From: Craterostigma plantagineum
Lineage: Eukaryota; Streptophyta; Magnoliopsida; Lamiales; Linderniaceae
DNA: 64,000 nt
Direction: 5' to 3'
Assembly (NCBI GenBank): GCA_027422505.1
Contig: JAPQWV010000301.1
Location: forward strand, 124,001-188,000
Part shown: positions 1 through 12,326 of the stretch, piece after piece
How positions within the stretch are numbered: the stretch's first letter is position 1
How the letters are laid out: the number at the start of each line of letters is the position of its first letter
Notes under the pieces: generated by a model
Told to the model about the DNA's origin: nothing
What the model saw: only the letters and a program-made list of their open reading frames with translations
Databases searched by the model: none
Translations under genes and position numbers: made by a program

Positions 1-963
1 TTGCCCGAAACTAATTTTGATCGAAACTCTACAGTTCCACCTTATATATAGTGAATCGCCCGAAACTCAATCACGTTTCACCCATTCTCCAGATTTCGTC
101 TCAAATTCTCTCTGACTTTCGAACGAACCTCGTCCATTTTGCACTTAAATCCACTCATTTTAGATTTTTTGCAAGTCTACACTCATTATTGTAAGGAAAT
201 GCAAATAATCTGCGGTTTTTAACTGATTATTACTCGTTTTTGCAGAATTTGCAGTTTAGGGTTTTTGAGTTCGGTCGAATCGCCCTGATTTCACCCGTTC
301 GCGCCGATATTTACCGATTTGATTTTATCCCCAATTTCAATCACCCGATTCTGTTTGTTTGAGAGTGCATCGATTTTCAAATTCAGTTCCTAACGTCAAA
401 TTGCCTGATTTACGGATCGCCCGATTGATTGCCTAATTTTGAATTTTGATCGCCCGATTCTGCCTTCTCTCTCAGTACTTTATTTTGCCCGATTCTAAGC
501 CTCATAATTTTTTCTTTTACAGCACTACGATAGCCCGATTTTTACTTTCTAAATCATTTTTTCCGTCGCCCGAGTTTGCAATTCTATGCGATTATTACTT
601 TATTACATTCGTCTGTTTCTCATCAAAAATGAACTTAATGATCTTGTTCAAATTTCCTAAGTCCCAAAACATAAACTCATTTGCAAGCGTGTGAAGTCTA
701 CTCAATTAGTACACATATTTACTTTAGCTTCGCTGAACCTTGGATTTTCCTATGTGTCACAACAGTTGCTTTCTCAAGCAATTATCTACTAATATTTTAT
801 CTTATTTTACAGAATTTTCAAAATGGTGCGACAGATTGACGTGATTTTCGCTTGTAAGAACCGGGCACAAAGAATTGCCAACAACGTGCAATATATTTTG
901 AAAACACACTTGCCCAGACCCTATTTTTTCTAAAATTACTCGCAAACCATCCCTTAAAAACTG
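1..963 (+). other. TCGCCCGATT-rich leader or intron before the Copia-5 extra ORF
   Basis: No convincing coding sequence is visible. The stretch is AT-rich and studded with short related motifs (TCGCCCGATT, GCCCGAAA, CACCCGATT), spaced tens of bases apart up to about position 590. A pyrimidine tract with a possible splice acceptor (TTTTACAG near 813) lies just before an ATG at 824 that opens a short frame of about 35 codons. By position it is the region upstream of the Copia-5 extra ORF and may be its 5' untranslated region or an intron. The Copia-1 copy of that ORF also has a motif-dense region before it (34158-35830), with a different motif. Confidence 0.4.
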
Positions 964-3134
964 CCCTAAATATCAATGAGTGCGTCCCAGAAGTCTACGG
1001 AATACAATTTTGGGCCACTCTTCAAAACCCAACAGATAACCCAAAACCAACCCGCCTCTCAGCCCAAATCGACAAAACCATTGTGGTTTTGACTCCATCC
1101 ATCATTCGCTCACAACTAAATCTCTCATACTCTCTACTCTACGACCCACATCCTACTGACAGTGACCTCGTCCGAGACTTTCTTTTCATGGGTCACAAAC
1201 CAAATGCACAAAACACCATTCATCTACTTGACTTCTCCGCCAAGGACATACCCCAACCTTGGTGGACACTCTTCCTCATCCTCAACAAGTGCTTATCACC
1301 TAAGCACTCTGGATCCGACCGTTGCAACCGCCAATCATGCTGATCTTCCACGGCATCGACTTCAACAAACTTTACGATGTCACCTAATTGATATGGTCCG
1401 ACCTCATTGACCAATTGAGAAGACGGAAGCTTGGATTGACAAAAGTCCTCCCCTACCTAAGATGGTTTCCTGTGATAGTCTAACACTTCTTGGACCTCAA
1501 CCCGGAGATTGAGCATTATCCCAGACCGAAGGTTACCCAATTCCGAAGCTCGGCAAAATCCAGTCAACAAAGACCATGTTTGATCAGTAGGCCATGATTC
1601 TACCTGACTACCTTCCTCAACTCGATCAAAATGATCCGACGCTTCAAGCCTATCTGCGAGCAAAGAACCTAGAAGACATTCCCACGGTCCAACTTAACCC
1701 AGTTGCGCCTAACCTAGGGACAAACCAACCCACTCAGCCAAATTTAGGTCTAGGAAGTGCCGCATCCCCCAACACAAACAAAAGAGAAAATCAAAAGTGG
1801 ATGACGTAAGCGCAAGTAGGATCAACGCACCAAGCAAAAACACGATCATCATCCTTCGTCCTCCAGTCCACAAATAAGCCGGACCGAGCCCATAAGTACA
1901 GGGATGACTTCATCTTCCCCGGAGTAGAAGTCGCGCCATCTGGTCCAATCACACAAATTACCCCACCTAGCGACTCAATCATCTCCCAACATATGATTGT
2001 TTCATATACTCATGAGGAACCATGTCAGCCATCACCGCCTCGCTCGGAGCCGATCGATGTTGAATTACGCAGTCCTCCGCCTCCGACTCACCTTCATTGA
2101 CCACGGCGAGTCTAGTGTCCTCACGACCCATATTTTTTTCCATTTTCTAGGACAGACACATTTTATCGCACAGACAGGTCTTGGTGATCTGTCCCGAGTG
2201 CTCTTCTATGTCTCCGTACTAGCTGCTAGTCAGGGACTGAGTGGAAGCGCCACTGAGGTCAACACAACAACAGCTGCTGCATTGGGCCATCGATCTGAGC
2301 AAGTCTCAACATCGATGTCAACGGTGCACTTAATGGCCCCCATTTCTCAAGTCCTCTGCAAATAGGGGGCACATAATCAATACTCTCTTCTGATATTGCG
2401 AAGGCAGAACGTCTTCGTGACATCGCCCCATCATTTTCCCCATTCGTGATGGAGGCTAGGCTTAATGCTCGACTTGAATGAGGATTCAATCATGGCCCGA
2501 GTGGCACCTCTACTTGAAATAAAGGAAAAGACCCTGTCACTGAAAATGAAATTGCGGCACCTGATCCATCCACTGATATAGACTCCGGCCCGTGGGGAGT
2601 TCCAATAGAAGAACTCATCGATATCCTACTGCCCAGACTTCACACAGCACCAAGTTTCAGCTCGTGAACAGAAAGTTCTTAAACGGCTCGAGATACTATT
2701 CTCCTGCCACGATGAGGCACAGACATCTAATCAACCACGTGACGACCCTAAGATGAGGGATGTCCCGAGGGAGAGAAGACACAAGGCGAGGAGCCTCAGC
2801 CTCAGCAGCAGCAGACATCCGTCACCAAAACAACTACCCAAAATAAAACACCCACCAACCACTACAACCCTACAGGCTTCCTCATCTCAAAGAGAAGCCT
2901 CCTCACCAGCTATGAGGCTTTTAGACAAGTCTAAGAAGCCCCTCCAATCCTCCATCCACTCATATCCTATCCCTTCAGACAACTGAACCTCTCTTCAACC
3001 CTCACGCAGCCGTTGAAAATTGCATTTTACACGATGATTGGATGACAAAGCCGATGGACCCAGCGATTGTCGAATGCCAGATTCTACCTAGTGAAGGCAA
3101 ACATTAACCTGGCCCTTATCGACGATGACGAACT
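964..3134 (+). pseudogene. Copia-5 extra ORF (aORF), N-terminal and middle part, broken
   Basis: Decayed reading frames can be followed from about 964. Near 990-1020 the translation carries a VPxVYxxQFW-type motif. The frame at 1083-1343 then gives LLYDPHPTDSDLVRDF and NKCLSPKHSGSD. The same landmarks occur in the same order in the minus-strand ORF at 33502-34157 (VPMVYLQQFW, then NKCLSPKHAGFD), so the two are homologous. From about 1590 to 3134 the frames are short, with Pro/Ser/Gln-rich composition and several shifts. The last codons before 3134 read IDDDEL, where Copia-4 interrupts the frame; it resumes at 12327. Function is unknown. From memory, asterid copia polyproteins carry similar extra regions, but that was not searched. 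Confidence 0.6.
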
Positions 3135-4992
3135 TGTCTGGAATATGCCCTCGAATGCTATACGGGGATAAGATTATATAGGGCATTAGATTATTTATCA
3201 TTCGACCTTTTGTGTAATAAGACATTTTAGTGTGTAAAATGAAAGGCATTGTTCGTTTATTGGATATAAGTGTTCTTTACTTGGCATCCGGTAAAGCAAT
3301 AAATGAACAAATCCAAATGTGTCGAGTTGAATCATTGTTCTTGATGGGCATGAGAGAGGAAGGCACCAGTCTCTTAACCTCAAACATTAAAAGTCCTTCA
3401 CCCTGAGGTTCCAATTGGGTGCTGGATAATCGATCACGGCTTTTCTGGCGACGACCTATCATGTGCAGATATCCTGCTTTGGAGCGGAGGTCGTGACTTG
3501 TGATACTAATCGAATCAAGGAATTGAATCGTTTCATGGACACGGACTCACGGGTCATACGGTCGAACATGGCTTATTACTCAAGAATGACCGACGACAAC
3601 ACTATAGTAGTCTACGTGAACCTTAGACTGAAAGGGGCTTTGATGGAGTTGACTTCGAAGTCTCGACTGTCACTGGTTCCCCCGACACGATTTGTTGTTG
3701 CATGGGTGAGCGGGCCAAATGCGGTCTTGATATCGATTTGTGATTGCCGGGCTTAGATCGTCGAGTACGGTCAAGTAATCGAGATAAGTATCCTATGAGG
3801 ACGGCGACGGAAAATTACGAAATCCTTGGCCAAGGTATTCAACTAACTCGTGTTAGACATGAAGGGTATTTTGGTAATTTGCCTCGTCTCGCTTTATCAT
3901 AGAATCGAGTTTAGTGAGTTTGACATAAACCATGGCTCTCACTTGATTGGGATACAACTGAAGGGTTTTACACGTAGCACTATTATCTATAGTGAGGTTC
4001 TGGAATAAAGACTTGGTCGAAATTCGCACTCGAATAGGGTTACGGTCTCGTACTGCGGGATTGGCTAGGTAACTACCGGACATGGATTCCTCCCTTGCCG
4101 ATTGAGTCGAACCTAGAGAGTCGGTCTTAAAAAGGATCATCAAACTGTACCCATAAGAAGAGAGAGTGTTTTGGGCCTTAAGGGGCCGTTGGGCCACGCC
4201 TTAATGGGCCTTGGGGCCATTTATTGATTGAAGTTCGAGCTCTTATGAAACTAACTGTAGGACTTGGGCTTTGCCAATTGCTTAATGGGCTTGCGGATAA
4301 AATTGGATTTCACATTAACCTAATATCGAAATATGCCTTTGGTGGTATTTTCAAACTTTGCATATTTGATATAAATATGGAATAAAATATTTGGAATATC
4401 ATATATTGAGATTTTGAAATTATTCTAGGATTACGTTTTGAATTCTATACCATATTTAAATATACTTAGTATGACTTGGTATTCAAGTTGGTTTTCAATA
4501 GCAAGTTTCTTTAAGTTTGGATTTGGAATTCAAACGAGATTAAGATTTGGCAAAAATCTCTCACACTTTAGGGACATAGCAATCGAAATCTAAGTCTTTA
4601 AATAGGCTAACTTTCGTGCTCCATAAGAAGAGAAGAAGTGATTTTTGAAATCAACATAAGACGAAAAACACACATCGAACGCACACCCGTTTCTCCCACG
4701 CGACGGCTCGGTTCTCTCTAGCCATATCTACAGAACTGATTCCGTGGTACACTGCGAGGTCGGCATGATGATCTTCTGCCATCCACCACCGTCGACGAAG
4801 TCTTGAAGAAAAGGACGATGAGCTACCACTCGCTTCAACTGGTAATTCTCCGGGTTTGACCCGCCCTATTACGTATCTATGTGTTACTATTCTGATCCGA
4901 GCAACGAGGTCAATTCGGGGAACCCGGAAAATTTTTGTTCCGCACCGTACCCGAGGATGTGGTTTCTCCGGGAGACACAGGGTAACCCAACA
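3135..4992 (+). repeat. 5' LTR of Copia-4
   Basis: Starts TGTCTGGAATATGCCCTCG and ends GGGTAACCCAACA. It aligns along its length with 10585-12326. About 120 bases near 4620-4745 are present here but missing from the 3' copy. Point differences and small indels are scattered along the pair, so the insertion is not recent. Confidence 0.9.
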
Positions 4993-5734
4993 GTGGTAGA
5001 GTGGGCGTTCGTGATCAGAATCATAACGTGTTTAAATTGAAACGAGGCGTAGGAGACGATGGAAAGCCAATGCGGTTTGACCGGCATGGGGCTAAATGAT
5101 GTGTCGTTTTCCATCCCAGGGCCACCACCTCGTGCGGCGTGGCCATCAAGGCAGCCACCGACAAGACCGGAACGCGGGCAGCCATGGGCGGCGGTACAAT
5201 CCGGCGGCGGCTGCGCGCTCGTACCATGGGGCTGCTCTGAACAGGCCTGATCAGTCGTGACCTCTAGGTCCGGCACCGGCCATGGTGGCTCTGGCACCGT
5301 TCCAAGGTAGTGCCACCGCGCCGAGCGGCAACGACGACAACAGATCAGCCGCGGCCAAATTCTGTGCGGCTGAAATGGCCGTTCTGGCTTCGGTCGGGGC
5401 TCCATGCCGGTGGCTTGCTCCGTCGTGGCTCTCTGGCGTCTTGTGACGGCTAAGGGATTTGAGTGGCGGCATCTGCGTTAGGGATTCACGCTCAAGGCCT
5501 TTTTAAGATTCAACGTGCTCGTTATTGAATGTGATTTAAGGTGACTTGCGAATTTAGGAATTTGGTTTTCGGGTCATTTGTTAAGGGTTACGTCCCCCCG
5601 GGTTGTATTTGTTTTTTACGGGTTGTTCGGGACTTTTGATCCCCCGTGCTGTAGTTTACCATTTTATTAGATTAGACTTAAATACAAACACGAGGGCCAA
5701 TTAGACGGACAACAACATTCTCGGCCATGACAGG

Positions 5735-5800
5735 GTGGTGGACGTTCGGTGACTTTGAGGCGTTCGAGTGACGAAGGACGTTTGACGGCTTCAAGACCCG
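5735..5800 (+). repeat. Direct repeat, copy 1, in Copia-4 leader
   Basis: A unit of about 66 bases starting GTGGTGGACGTTCGGTGACT and ending TTCAAGACCCG recurs at 5920-5986 with a few changes. The spacer holds several CCCGCAAA and CCCGTGAA variants. Confidence 0.75.
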
Positions 5801-5919
5801 AATGGAAGTCTTAGGGCCCGCGAAGTTCATTCGGCCCGCAAAAAGCTTACGATTCGTGAAACTCTTTGACCCGCAAAATAGCCCGCGTACTATGCTGACC
5901 CGTGAAATAAGTTGACAAG

Positions 5920-5986
5920 GTGGTGGACGTTCGGTGACTTTGAGACCGTTTGAGTGACGAAGGACGTTTGACGACTTCAAGACCCG
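5920..5986 (+). repeat. Direct repeat, copy 2, in Copia-4 leader
   Basis: Second copy of the unit at 5735-5800, with one extra base and a few substitutions. It may be a leader-internal tandem duplication. No function is evident. Confidence 0.75.
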
Positions 5987-6657
5987 TTCGACGACCCGAG
6001 GTCGTTTGAAGACGCATGTAATAGGGATAGAGTAGAAATCACCCGCTTGTGTTCCCTTGTAGTTTATTTTCCTACGGTTAATTAACTACCTACGTGCGTG
6101 TTGGTTTTTGGAATGATATGCATGTTCTATGTGCTCTTATGTGAGATGGTTTATTCTCCCGTTTGATAAATACTAAGTGGGTAAACGAATTAGATTCCTA
6201 TCTTCTATCATGCTTGAAATGTCTAGCACTGGGGAGTTTTGCGATTTGTTCCGAGTAAGTTGGCGTCATATATCCTGCCCCAGTGTTACCATCTCAGGTG
6301 TGTCTTGGATGCCGCTCGTCATACTAGTCCGCCCCCCACGAAACGTATGGCAGCAAGGGGCGGTACATTCTGTGCTATTGAGCATAAGTTGATAGGTCAC
6401 ACTTAGGCAGTTATACCCAATAAGCAGGGTTAGCCGTGAAGGTCAATGACTGATACATAGATAGTTGAAACTCTTATTGGATAAGTTCGTGTTTGACATG
6501 ACTTTGGTAAGATTAGATGAGCCAACTATTGCGTTAAAGGCTGAGATGAGTCTAGCGAGTCGCGGACATCAACTCCACTATGAAACTATTAACGAAGTTT
6601 TCGAAACTCTTCTCGGGAGGATAGTATTTTCGAGAAAAATAGTGGGAGTCTAGCGAA

Positions 6658-7623
6658 ATGAAAAGTCCTTGTTTGCGCTTGATGAATGATAAGACAAACC
6701 TAATTAGATCTTTATTTTCTACAGCTTTACGCTTATTTCTATTTACTGCGATGACAATCATTATTACTATGCTGCTTGAGAGAAATTGTTTGGTGGGACC
6801 ACACTACGTGGACTGGCTCCGTAACCTGATAATAGTCCTAGATATGGAGTCGTTAACTTATGTCCTCGATTCCCCCATACCGCAAGTCCCAGGGGCTGAT
6901 GCGAGTGACGAAGACTGGGCTGCGTATGCCAAATGGCAGATTGACGAGCCAAAGGTCAAGGGCTATATACTTCTTTCCATGAGCAATGAGTTGCAGCGCA
7001 CTCACTCGAAAATGAAAGTGGGCGCCATTTTGCTTCATTTGAAATGAGCTTTTTGGCAAACATTCTTGGAGTGCTCGCTATTCCCTTACGGAGCAACTAT
7101 TTGATTGCAAAATGGCTGAGGGTAGTGACGTCGAAGAGCATGTGCTCAAGATGATTGATTGGATCGAAAGACTCGAGGCACTGGACTTTATCATGGATAA
7201 TGAGCTCCAGAACGATATGATACTTCAGTCTCTTCCCTTTAATTCATTCATGGTGAACTTTAATCTGAACAAGGTCGAGATGACGTTGACTGGGTTGATG
7301 AACCAGTTGTCGACGGCGCATCTCAGATGAAGAAGGTGAAAGGAAAGGAAGTGTTCTTGTCGCGTATGCTAAGGCTCGAGGGTCGAGTAGAAAGAAAAAG
7401 TCGGACAAGCCCACTAAACCCAAAGGACGAATTGAAAGGCAAGGCCAAGAAGAACATCTTCAAATGCGCCAAGCCGAAGGACAAATGCCTTCACTGCAAT
7501 GAGCTTGGCCATTGGAAGCGCGATTGCCCAAAGCTAGCCGCCTCAGGTAGAACTTTACGTTTTAGAAACTACTTGTTCTATGACAGTATATTCTGCTTCG
7601 GGCATCCTAGACTCGGGAGCTAG
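6658..7623 (+). pseudogene. Copia-4 gag (UBN2-type) with zinc knuckle, broken
   Basis: Three frames together give a plant copia Gag. The first (6766-7047) has LVGPHYVDWLRNLIIVLD and SMSNELQRTHS. The second (7112-7330) has MAEGSDVEEHVLKMI, the conserved Gag core. The third (7327-7623) has a CCHC zinc knuckle CLHCNELGHWKRDC at about 7485-7526, which would bind RNA in the virus-like particle. Frame changes between the blocks, near 7047 and 7327, show that the gene is dead. Confidence 0.8.
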
Positions 7624-8700
7624 TGCTCACATCTGTGTTTCGAACCAGGGTCTGGAATGAAATAGGAAGCTGGCGGACCGAGAGATCATGATCAACGTAC
7701 AAAGCGGACATATTGTACCGGCGACCCACATTGGATCAAGAACTCTCATTTTATCTACTAGACATAGTTTACTGCTTTTCGACTGTTTAGTTTTGCCCAA
7801 GGGGCTTAAGAATATTGCTTCTCGTCCCGTTTTGAGCGGAAACGGTTACGAGTTTCATTTTAGTAATAATATGTACAATATTTATTTTGGAAATAATTGC
7901 CGGAAGTGCAAGTTTACTGAATGGATTATATTATCTAAATGTCGAAGATAAAACAAAAACTGTGAATACAATCACCAACAAACAAAAATTATAGTCGAAC
8001 TCGGGACTGTTGTGGCATCTTCGACTCGGTCACGCTGGAGAACAGAAGATTCTTGAGTTGGAGAAGACCGTCATTATAAAGCTTGTATCCTTGGAAAGAT
8101 GACCAAGTCGCCCTTCACAGGGACTTTTACGAGAGCCGCAAAACTTCTCGATTTGATCTACACGGATGTTTGCGAACCGTTCGGGGTAGCGGCTCGCGGT
8201 AACTTCCACTATTTCGTTACCTTCACTGAAGATCACTCTTGCTTCAGCAAGGTGTATCAGGCTTTGCTGGAAAATCACAAGTCTAATAATACTTTTAAAT
8301 GGTTCAAAGAGTACAAGGCTTTGCTGGAAAATCAGACTGGAAAGAGCATTAAAGCCATTCGATCAGATCGAGGCGGCGAGTACATGAGCCTCGAGTTTGA
8401 CGAGTCTTGAAAGAGAACGGGATCATTTCACGGATGACACCGCCCGGAACACCGCAGTTGAACGGTGTGTCCGAACGCAGATATCAAACTCTGTTGGATA
8501 AGGTTCGATCTATGCTGAGCTATACAGACTTGCCCATATCGTTGTGGGTCATGCCCTGTTGACAGCGGTACATTTTGAATAGATGTCCTACAAAGTCTGT
8601 CGATCGTATTCCGTATCAGATATGGACAGGACGAAAACCGAGCTTGAATCACATTAGAATTTGGGGTTGCCCGCATTTGTGAAAAAGCTCAAGATAGATA
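7590..8700 (+). pseudogene. Copia-4 protease and integrase, broken
   Basis: The copia aspartic protease signature ILDSGASAHIC reads from about 7603, with a stop soon after. The integrase follows. The frame at 8099-8410 carries LDLIYTDVCEPFGV (first catalytic Asp) and IRSDRGGEYMS (second). A shifted frame after 8411 continues with the region where the third acidic residue lies (PPGTPQLNGVSERR). At least three stops or shifts interrupt it. In the family, the protease processes the polyprotein and the integrase inserts the cDNA. Confidence 0.75.
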
Positions 8701-8730
8701 AACTGGAATCAAAGGCTGTCAAATGACGTT

Positions 8731-10569
8731 TTGTCGGGTATCTTGAGGATCCCATGGAATACCATTTTTACTTCCACGTCGATCAGAATCGTTGTAGCCC
8801 TTCAGGCTCACTTTCTCGAAGAAGAGTTCATTCGAGAAGCTGGAGCGGGTCGCGAAGTAACTCTTGGAGAGTCGTCAGAAGCGCATGCACAGACTCCAGT
8901 GTCAGATGACATCGTAGAGCTGTCCGAGACGAAACCTGAGTTGCGCAGGTCGGGTAGAGTATCTCGCCAGCTGATGGAAGGGAGCGTCGGAGACGATCCC
9001 ACTACCTATGACCAGGGAATTAGGGATAGAGATTCGGATAAATGGCTTATAGCTATGCAAGCAAAAATGGATTCTATGCACGAAAACCAAGTATGGACTC
9101 CGGTAGACCTCCCAGATGGTTTTAGACCCATTGGGTGCAAATGGATCTACAAGAGAAAGATTGTATCTGAAGGAGTGGTTGACACATACGAAGCTAGGCT
9201 TGTGGCGAAAGGGTACAGTCAAAAAGAGGGCATTGGACTATGAGGAGACCTTTTCCCCTGTCGCTATATGAAGTCCATTCGAACATTGCTTGCGATAGCT
9301 GCGCACTATGACTATGAGATCTGGCAGATGGACGTGAAAATTGTGTTCCTAAATGGATACCTCAAGGAGGAAATATATATGGAGTTGCCCAAGGGTTTTA
9401 CATCGCAAGGAGATGCTCGTAAGGTGTGCAAATTGAACAAGTCCATTTATGGACTTAATCAAGCCTCCAGAAGCTGGAATCTTTGGTTCGATGAAGTGGT
9501 CAAGGGCCACGGATTCTTGAAGAACGAAGATGAACCTTGCGTCTACAAGAAAAATAGTGTGAGCAAAATATCTTTCGTCGTATTGTACGTGGACGACATC
9601 CTTTTGATAGAAAATGATATTGGAATGCTCTCGATGGTGAAAGCGTGGCTTTCGACCGAATTCTCCATGAAAGACTTGGGAGAAGCTACCTTCATATTGG
9701 GGATTTGCCTTTATAGAGATCGAGCGAATCTTATCTTAGGACTCTCCCAGGCCCTTTACTTAGAGAAGGTCCTGACGATATAATATGGACAACTCTAAGA
9801 AAGGGCTTCTGCCTATGCGACATGAGATTCACCTTTCACAGGCTATGAGCCCTCAAAGTGAGTTGGAAAGGAAAGAGATGAATGGAATCCCCTATGTATC
9901 CGCAGTGGGTAGCTTGATGTACGCGATGCTTCGCACGCGACCTGACTTGGCGTACGCTGTGAGCGTAGTCAGTCGGTTTTAGGCTGAACCTGGTAAGGAA
10001 CATTGGACAGCAGTCAAGATTATCCTCAAGTACCTCAGACGAACTAAGGACACGATGCTGGTCTATGGTAATGGAGAATTGGAAGTGGAAGGATATACGG
10101 ATTTGGATTTCTAGTCTGACGTGGATGACCAAAAATCCACTTCAGGATTCGTCTTTACGCTCAACGATGGAGCAGTGTCTTGGAAAAGTTCCAAACATAG
10201 CACTACTGCAGATTCCACCTACGAAGCAGAATATATAGTGGCATCAGAGGCAGCTGAGGAATGTGTTTGGATGAGAAAGTTCTTGGAGGAACTTGGTGTC
10301 GTCCTGTAGCAGATAGGCCATTGCCATTGTGGTGTGACAATATTGGCGCTATTGCGCAGGCGAAAGAACCGAGATCTCACAACAGGTTCAAACATATAGA
10401 AAGAAAGTACCACGTGTTACATGGATTTGTTGAGAAAGGCTACATAGCCGTGCAGAAGATTGCGACTACGGAAAACGTGGCAGACCCATTCACCGAGCCT
10501 CTACCACAGGCAGTGCTAGCTAGACATCTCGAAAAGATGGGTATTAGATACTGCAGCGCATGGCATTGA
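8731..10569 (+). pseudogene. Copia-4 reverse transcriptase and RNase H, broken
   Basis: The RT starts in 8731-9243 (WTPVDLPDGFRPIGCKWIYKRK). After a frameshift near 9240 it continues in 9268-9783 with QMDVKIVFLNGYLKEEIYMELPKGF and the catalytic YVDD box at about 9586-9597. A stop at 9781-9783 separates it from 9785-9982 (RTRPDLAYAVSVVSRF). RNase H lies at 10121-10569, with [21 protein letters not shown] and the ending TTENVADPFTEPL. At least four disruptions make it inactive. Confidence 0.85.
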
Positions 10570-10584
10570 GTGCAAGTGTGAGAT

Positions 10585-12326
10585 TGTTAGGAATATGCCC
10601 TCGAATGATACGAGGATAAGATTATATAGGGCATTAGATTATTTATCATTCGACCTTTTGTGTAATAAGACATTTTAGTGTGCATAATGAAAGGCATTGT
10701 CCGTTTATTGATATATAAGAGTTCTTTACTTAGCATCCGGTAAAGCAATAAATGAACAAATCCAAATCTGTCGAGTTGAGTCACTATTCTCGATGGGCAC
10801 GAGAGAAGAAGGCACCAGTGGACTCTTAACCTCGAACATTAAAAGTTCGTAAGCCTGAGGTTCCAGTTGGGTGCTGGATAACCGATCACGGCTTATTTGT
10901 CGACGACCTATCATGTACAGACATCCCGCTTGGAAGCGGAGGTCGTGTTGTGATACAAATCGAATCAAGGGATTGAATCATTTTCTGGACACTGACTCAC
11001 GGGTCGTACGATCGAACATGGCTTATTACTCAAGGAGTGTCACTCACCGACGACAACACTATAGTAGCCTACGTGAACCTTAGATCGAAAGGGGCTTTGA
11101 CGGAGTTGACTTCGAAGTCTCGACTGACACTGGTTCCCCTCGACACGATTTGCTGTTGCATGGGTCAGCGGGCCAGATGCCTTGATAACGATTTTTGATT
11201 GCCGGGCTTACATCGCCGAGTACGGATTCACAGTCTTGCAAGTAACCGAGATAAGTGTCCTATGAGGACGACGACGGAAAATTATGAAATCATTGGCCAA
11301 GGTATTCAACTAACTCATGTTAGACATGGAGGGTAGTTTGGTAATTTGCCTCTTCTCCGTTTTATCATAGAATCGAGTTTAGTGAGTTTGACATAGACCA
11401 TGGCTCTCACTCGATTAGGACATATCGAAGGGTTTATACGTAGCACTATTATCTACAATGAGGTTCTGGAATAAAGACTGGGTCGAAGTACGCACTCCAA
11501 TCGGGTTACGGTCCGGTACTGCGGGATTGGCTAGGTAACCGCCAGACTCTTGGATTCCTCCCTTGTCGATTGAGTCGAACATATAGAGTTGGGCTTAAAA
11601 AGGATCATCAAAGTGTACTGGTAAGTAGAGAGAGTTTTTTGGGCCTTAACGGGCATTGGACCGTTGGGCCACGCCTTAATGGGCCTCGGGGCCATTTATT
11701 GGATCGAAGTTGGATTTCTTATGAAACTAACATTAAGACTTGGGTTGGCCACGTGCTTAATGGGCTTGAGGATAAAATTGGATTTCACCTTAACCTAATT
11801 TCGAAATATGGCTTTGAGGGTATTTTCGGAATTTGCATATTTGATATAAATATGGAATAAAATATTTGGAATATTATTTATTGAGATTTTGAAATTTTAC
11901 TAGGATTAAGTTTTGAACTTTGTACCAAATCAAAATATACTTAGTTTGACTTGGTATTCAAGTTGGTTTTCTAATTATAGCAAGTTTCATTAAGTTAGGA
12001 TTTGGAATTCAAACGAGAGTAAGATTTGGCGAAATCTCTCACACTTTAGGGACTTAGCAATTGAAATCTAAGCATTTAAATAGGCTACAACGTCGGCGTG
12101 ACGATCTTGTGCCATCCGCAACCATCGACGAAGTCCTGAAGAAAAGGACGAGGAGCTGTCACTCGCTTCAACTGGTAATTCTCTACGGGTTTGACCCTCC
12201 CTATTGCGTGTCTATGTGTTACCATTTTGATCCGAGCAACGAGGGCAATCAGGTAACCCAGAAAATTTTTGTTCAGCACCGTACCCGGGGACGTGGCGTC
12301 TCCGGGAGACACCGGGTAACCCAACA
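10585..12326 (+). repeat. 3' LTR of Copia-4
   Basis: Begins TGTTAGGAATATGCCCTCG directly after the short purine tract AAGTGTGAGAT and ends GGGTAACCCAACA. It is about 115 bases shorter than the 5' copy because of a deletion near 12090. The following GAATT (12327-12331) is the target duplication partner of GAACT at 3130-3134. Confidence 0.9.

Larger units (their letters stand above)
4993..6657 (+). other. Copia-4 primer-binding site and untranslated leader
   Basis: Directly after the LTR, 4994-5006 reads TGGTAGAGTGGGC, a degraded form of the plant copia iMet primer site TGGTATCAGAGC. Positions 5050-5480 are unusually GC-rich for this window. They give long open frames on both strands, which I treat as composition artefacts. 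Two direct repeats follow (see separate entries). Short frames at 6177-6653 show no recognised domain. No intact gene is seen. Confidence 0.5.
3135..12326 (+). mobile_element. Copia-4: Angela/BARE-like LTR retrotransposon nested in Copia-5
   Basis: Complete element of about 9.2 kb with two long LTRs, a degenerate iMet primer site, decayed gag-protease-integrase-RT-RNase H in copia order, and flanking 5-bp repeats GAACT (3130-3134) and GAATT (12327-12331), one mismatch apart. The LTR ends (TGTTAGGAATATGCCCTCGA at the start, ACCCAACA at the end) resemble those known for Angela/BARE elements (TGTTGGAAATATGCCC and CCCAACA). Coding regions contain several stops and frameshifts, so it cannot move by itself. 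Removing it and one target copy restores the reading frame of the surrounding aORF, which proves it is a later insertion. Confidence 0.88.

Noticed and set aside
4887..5472. Long open frames on both strands, including a 172-codon minus frame
   Set aside because: They lie in the GC-rich Copia-4 leader, overlap each other on both strands, have biased Pro/Arg/Cys composition and no domain. Stop codons are rare here simply because of base content.
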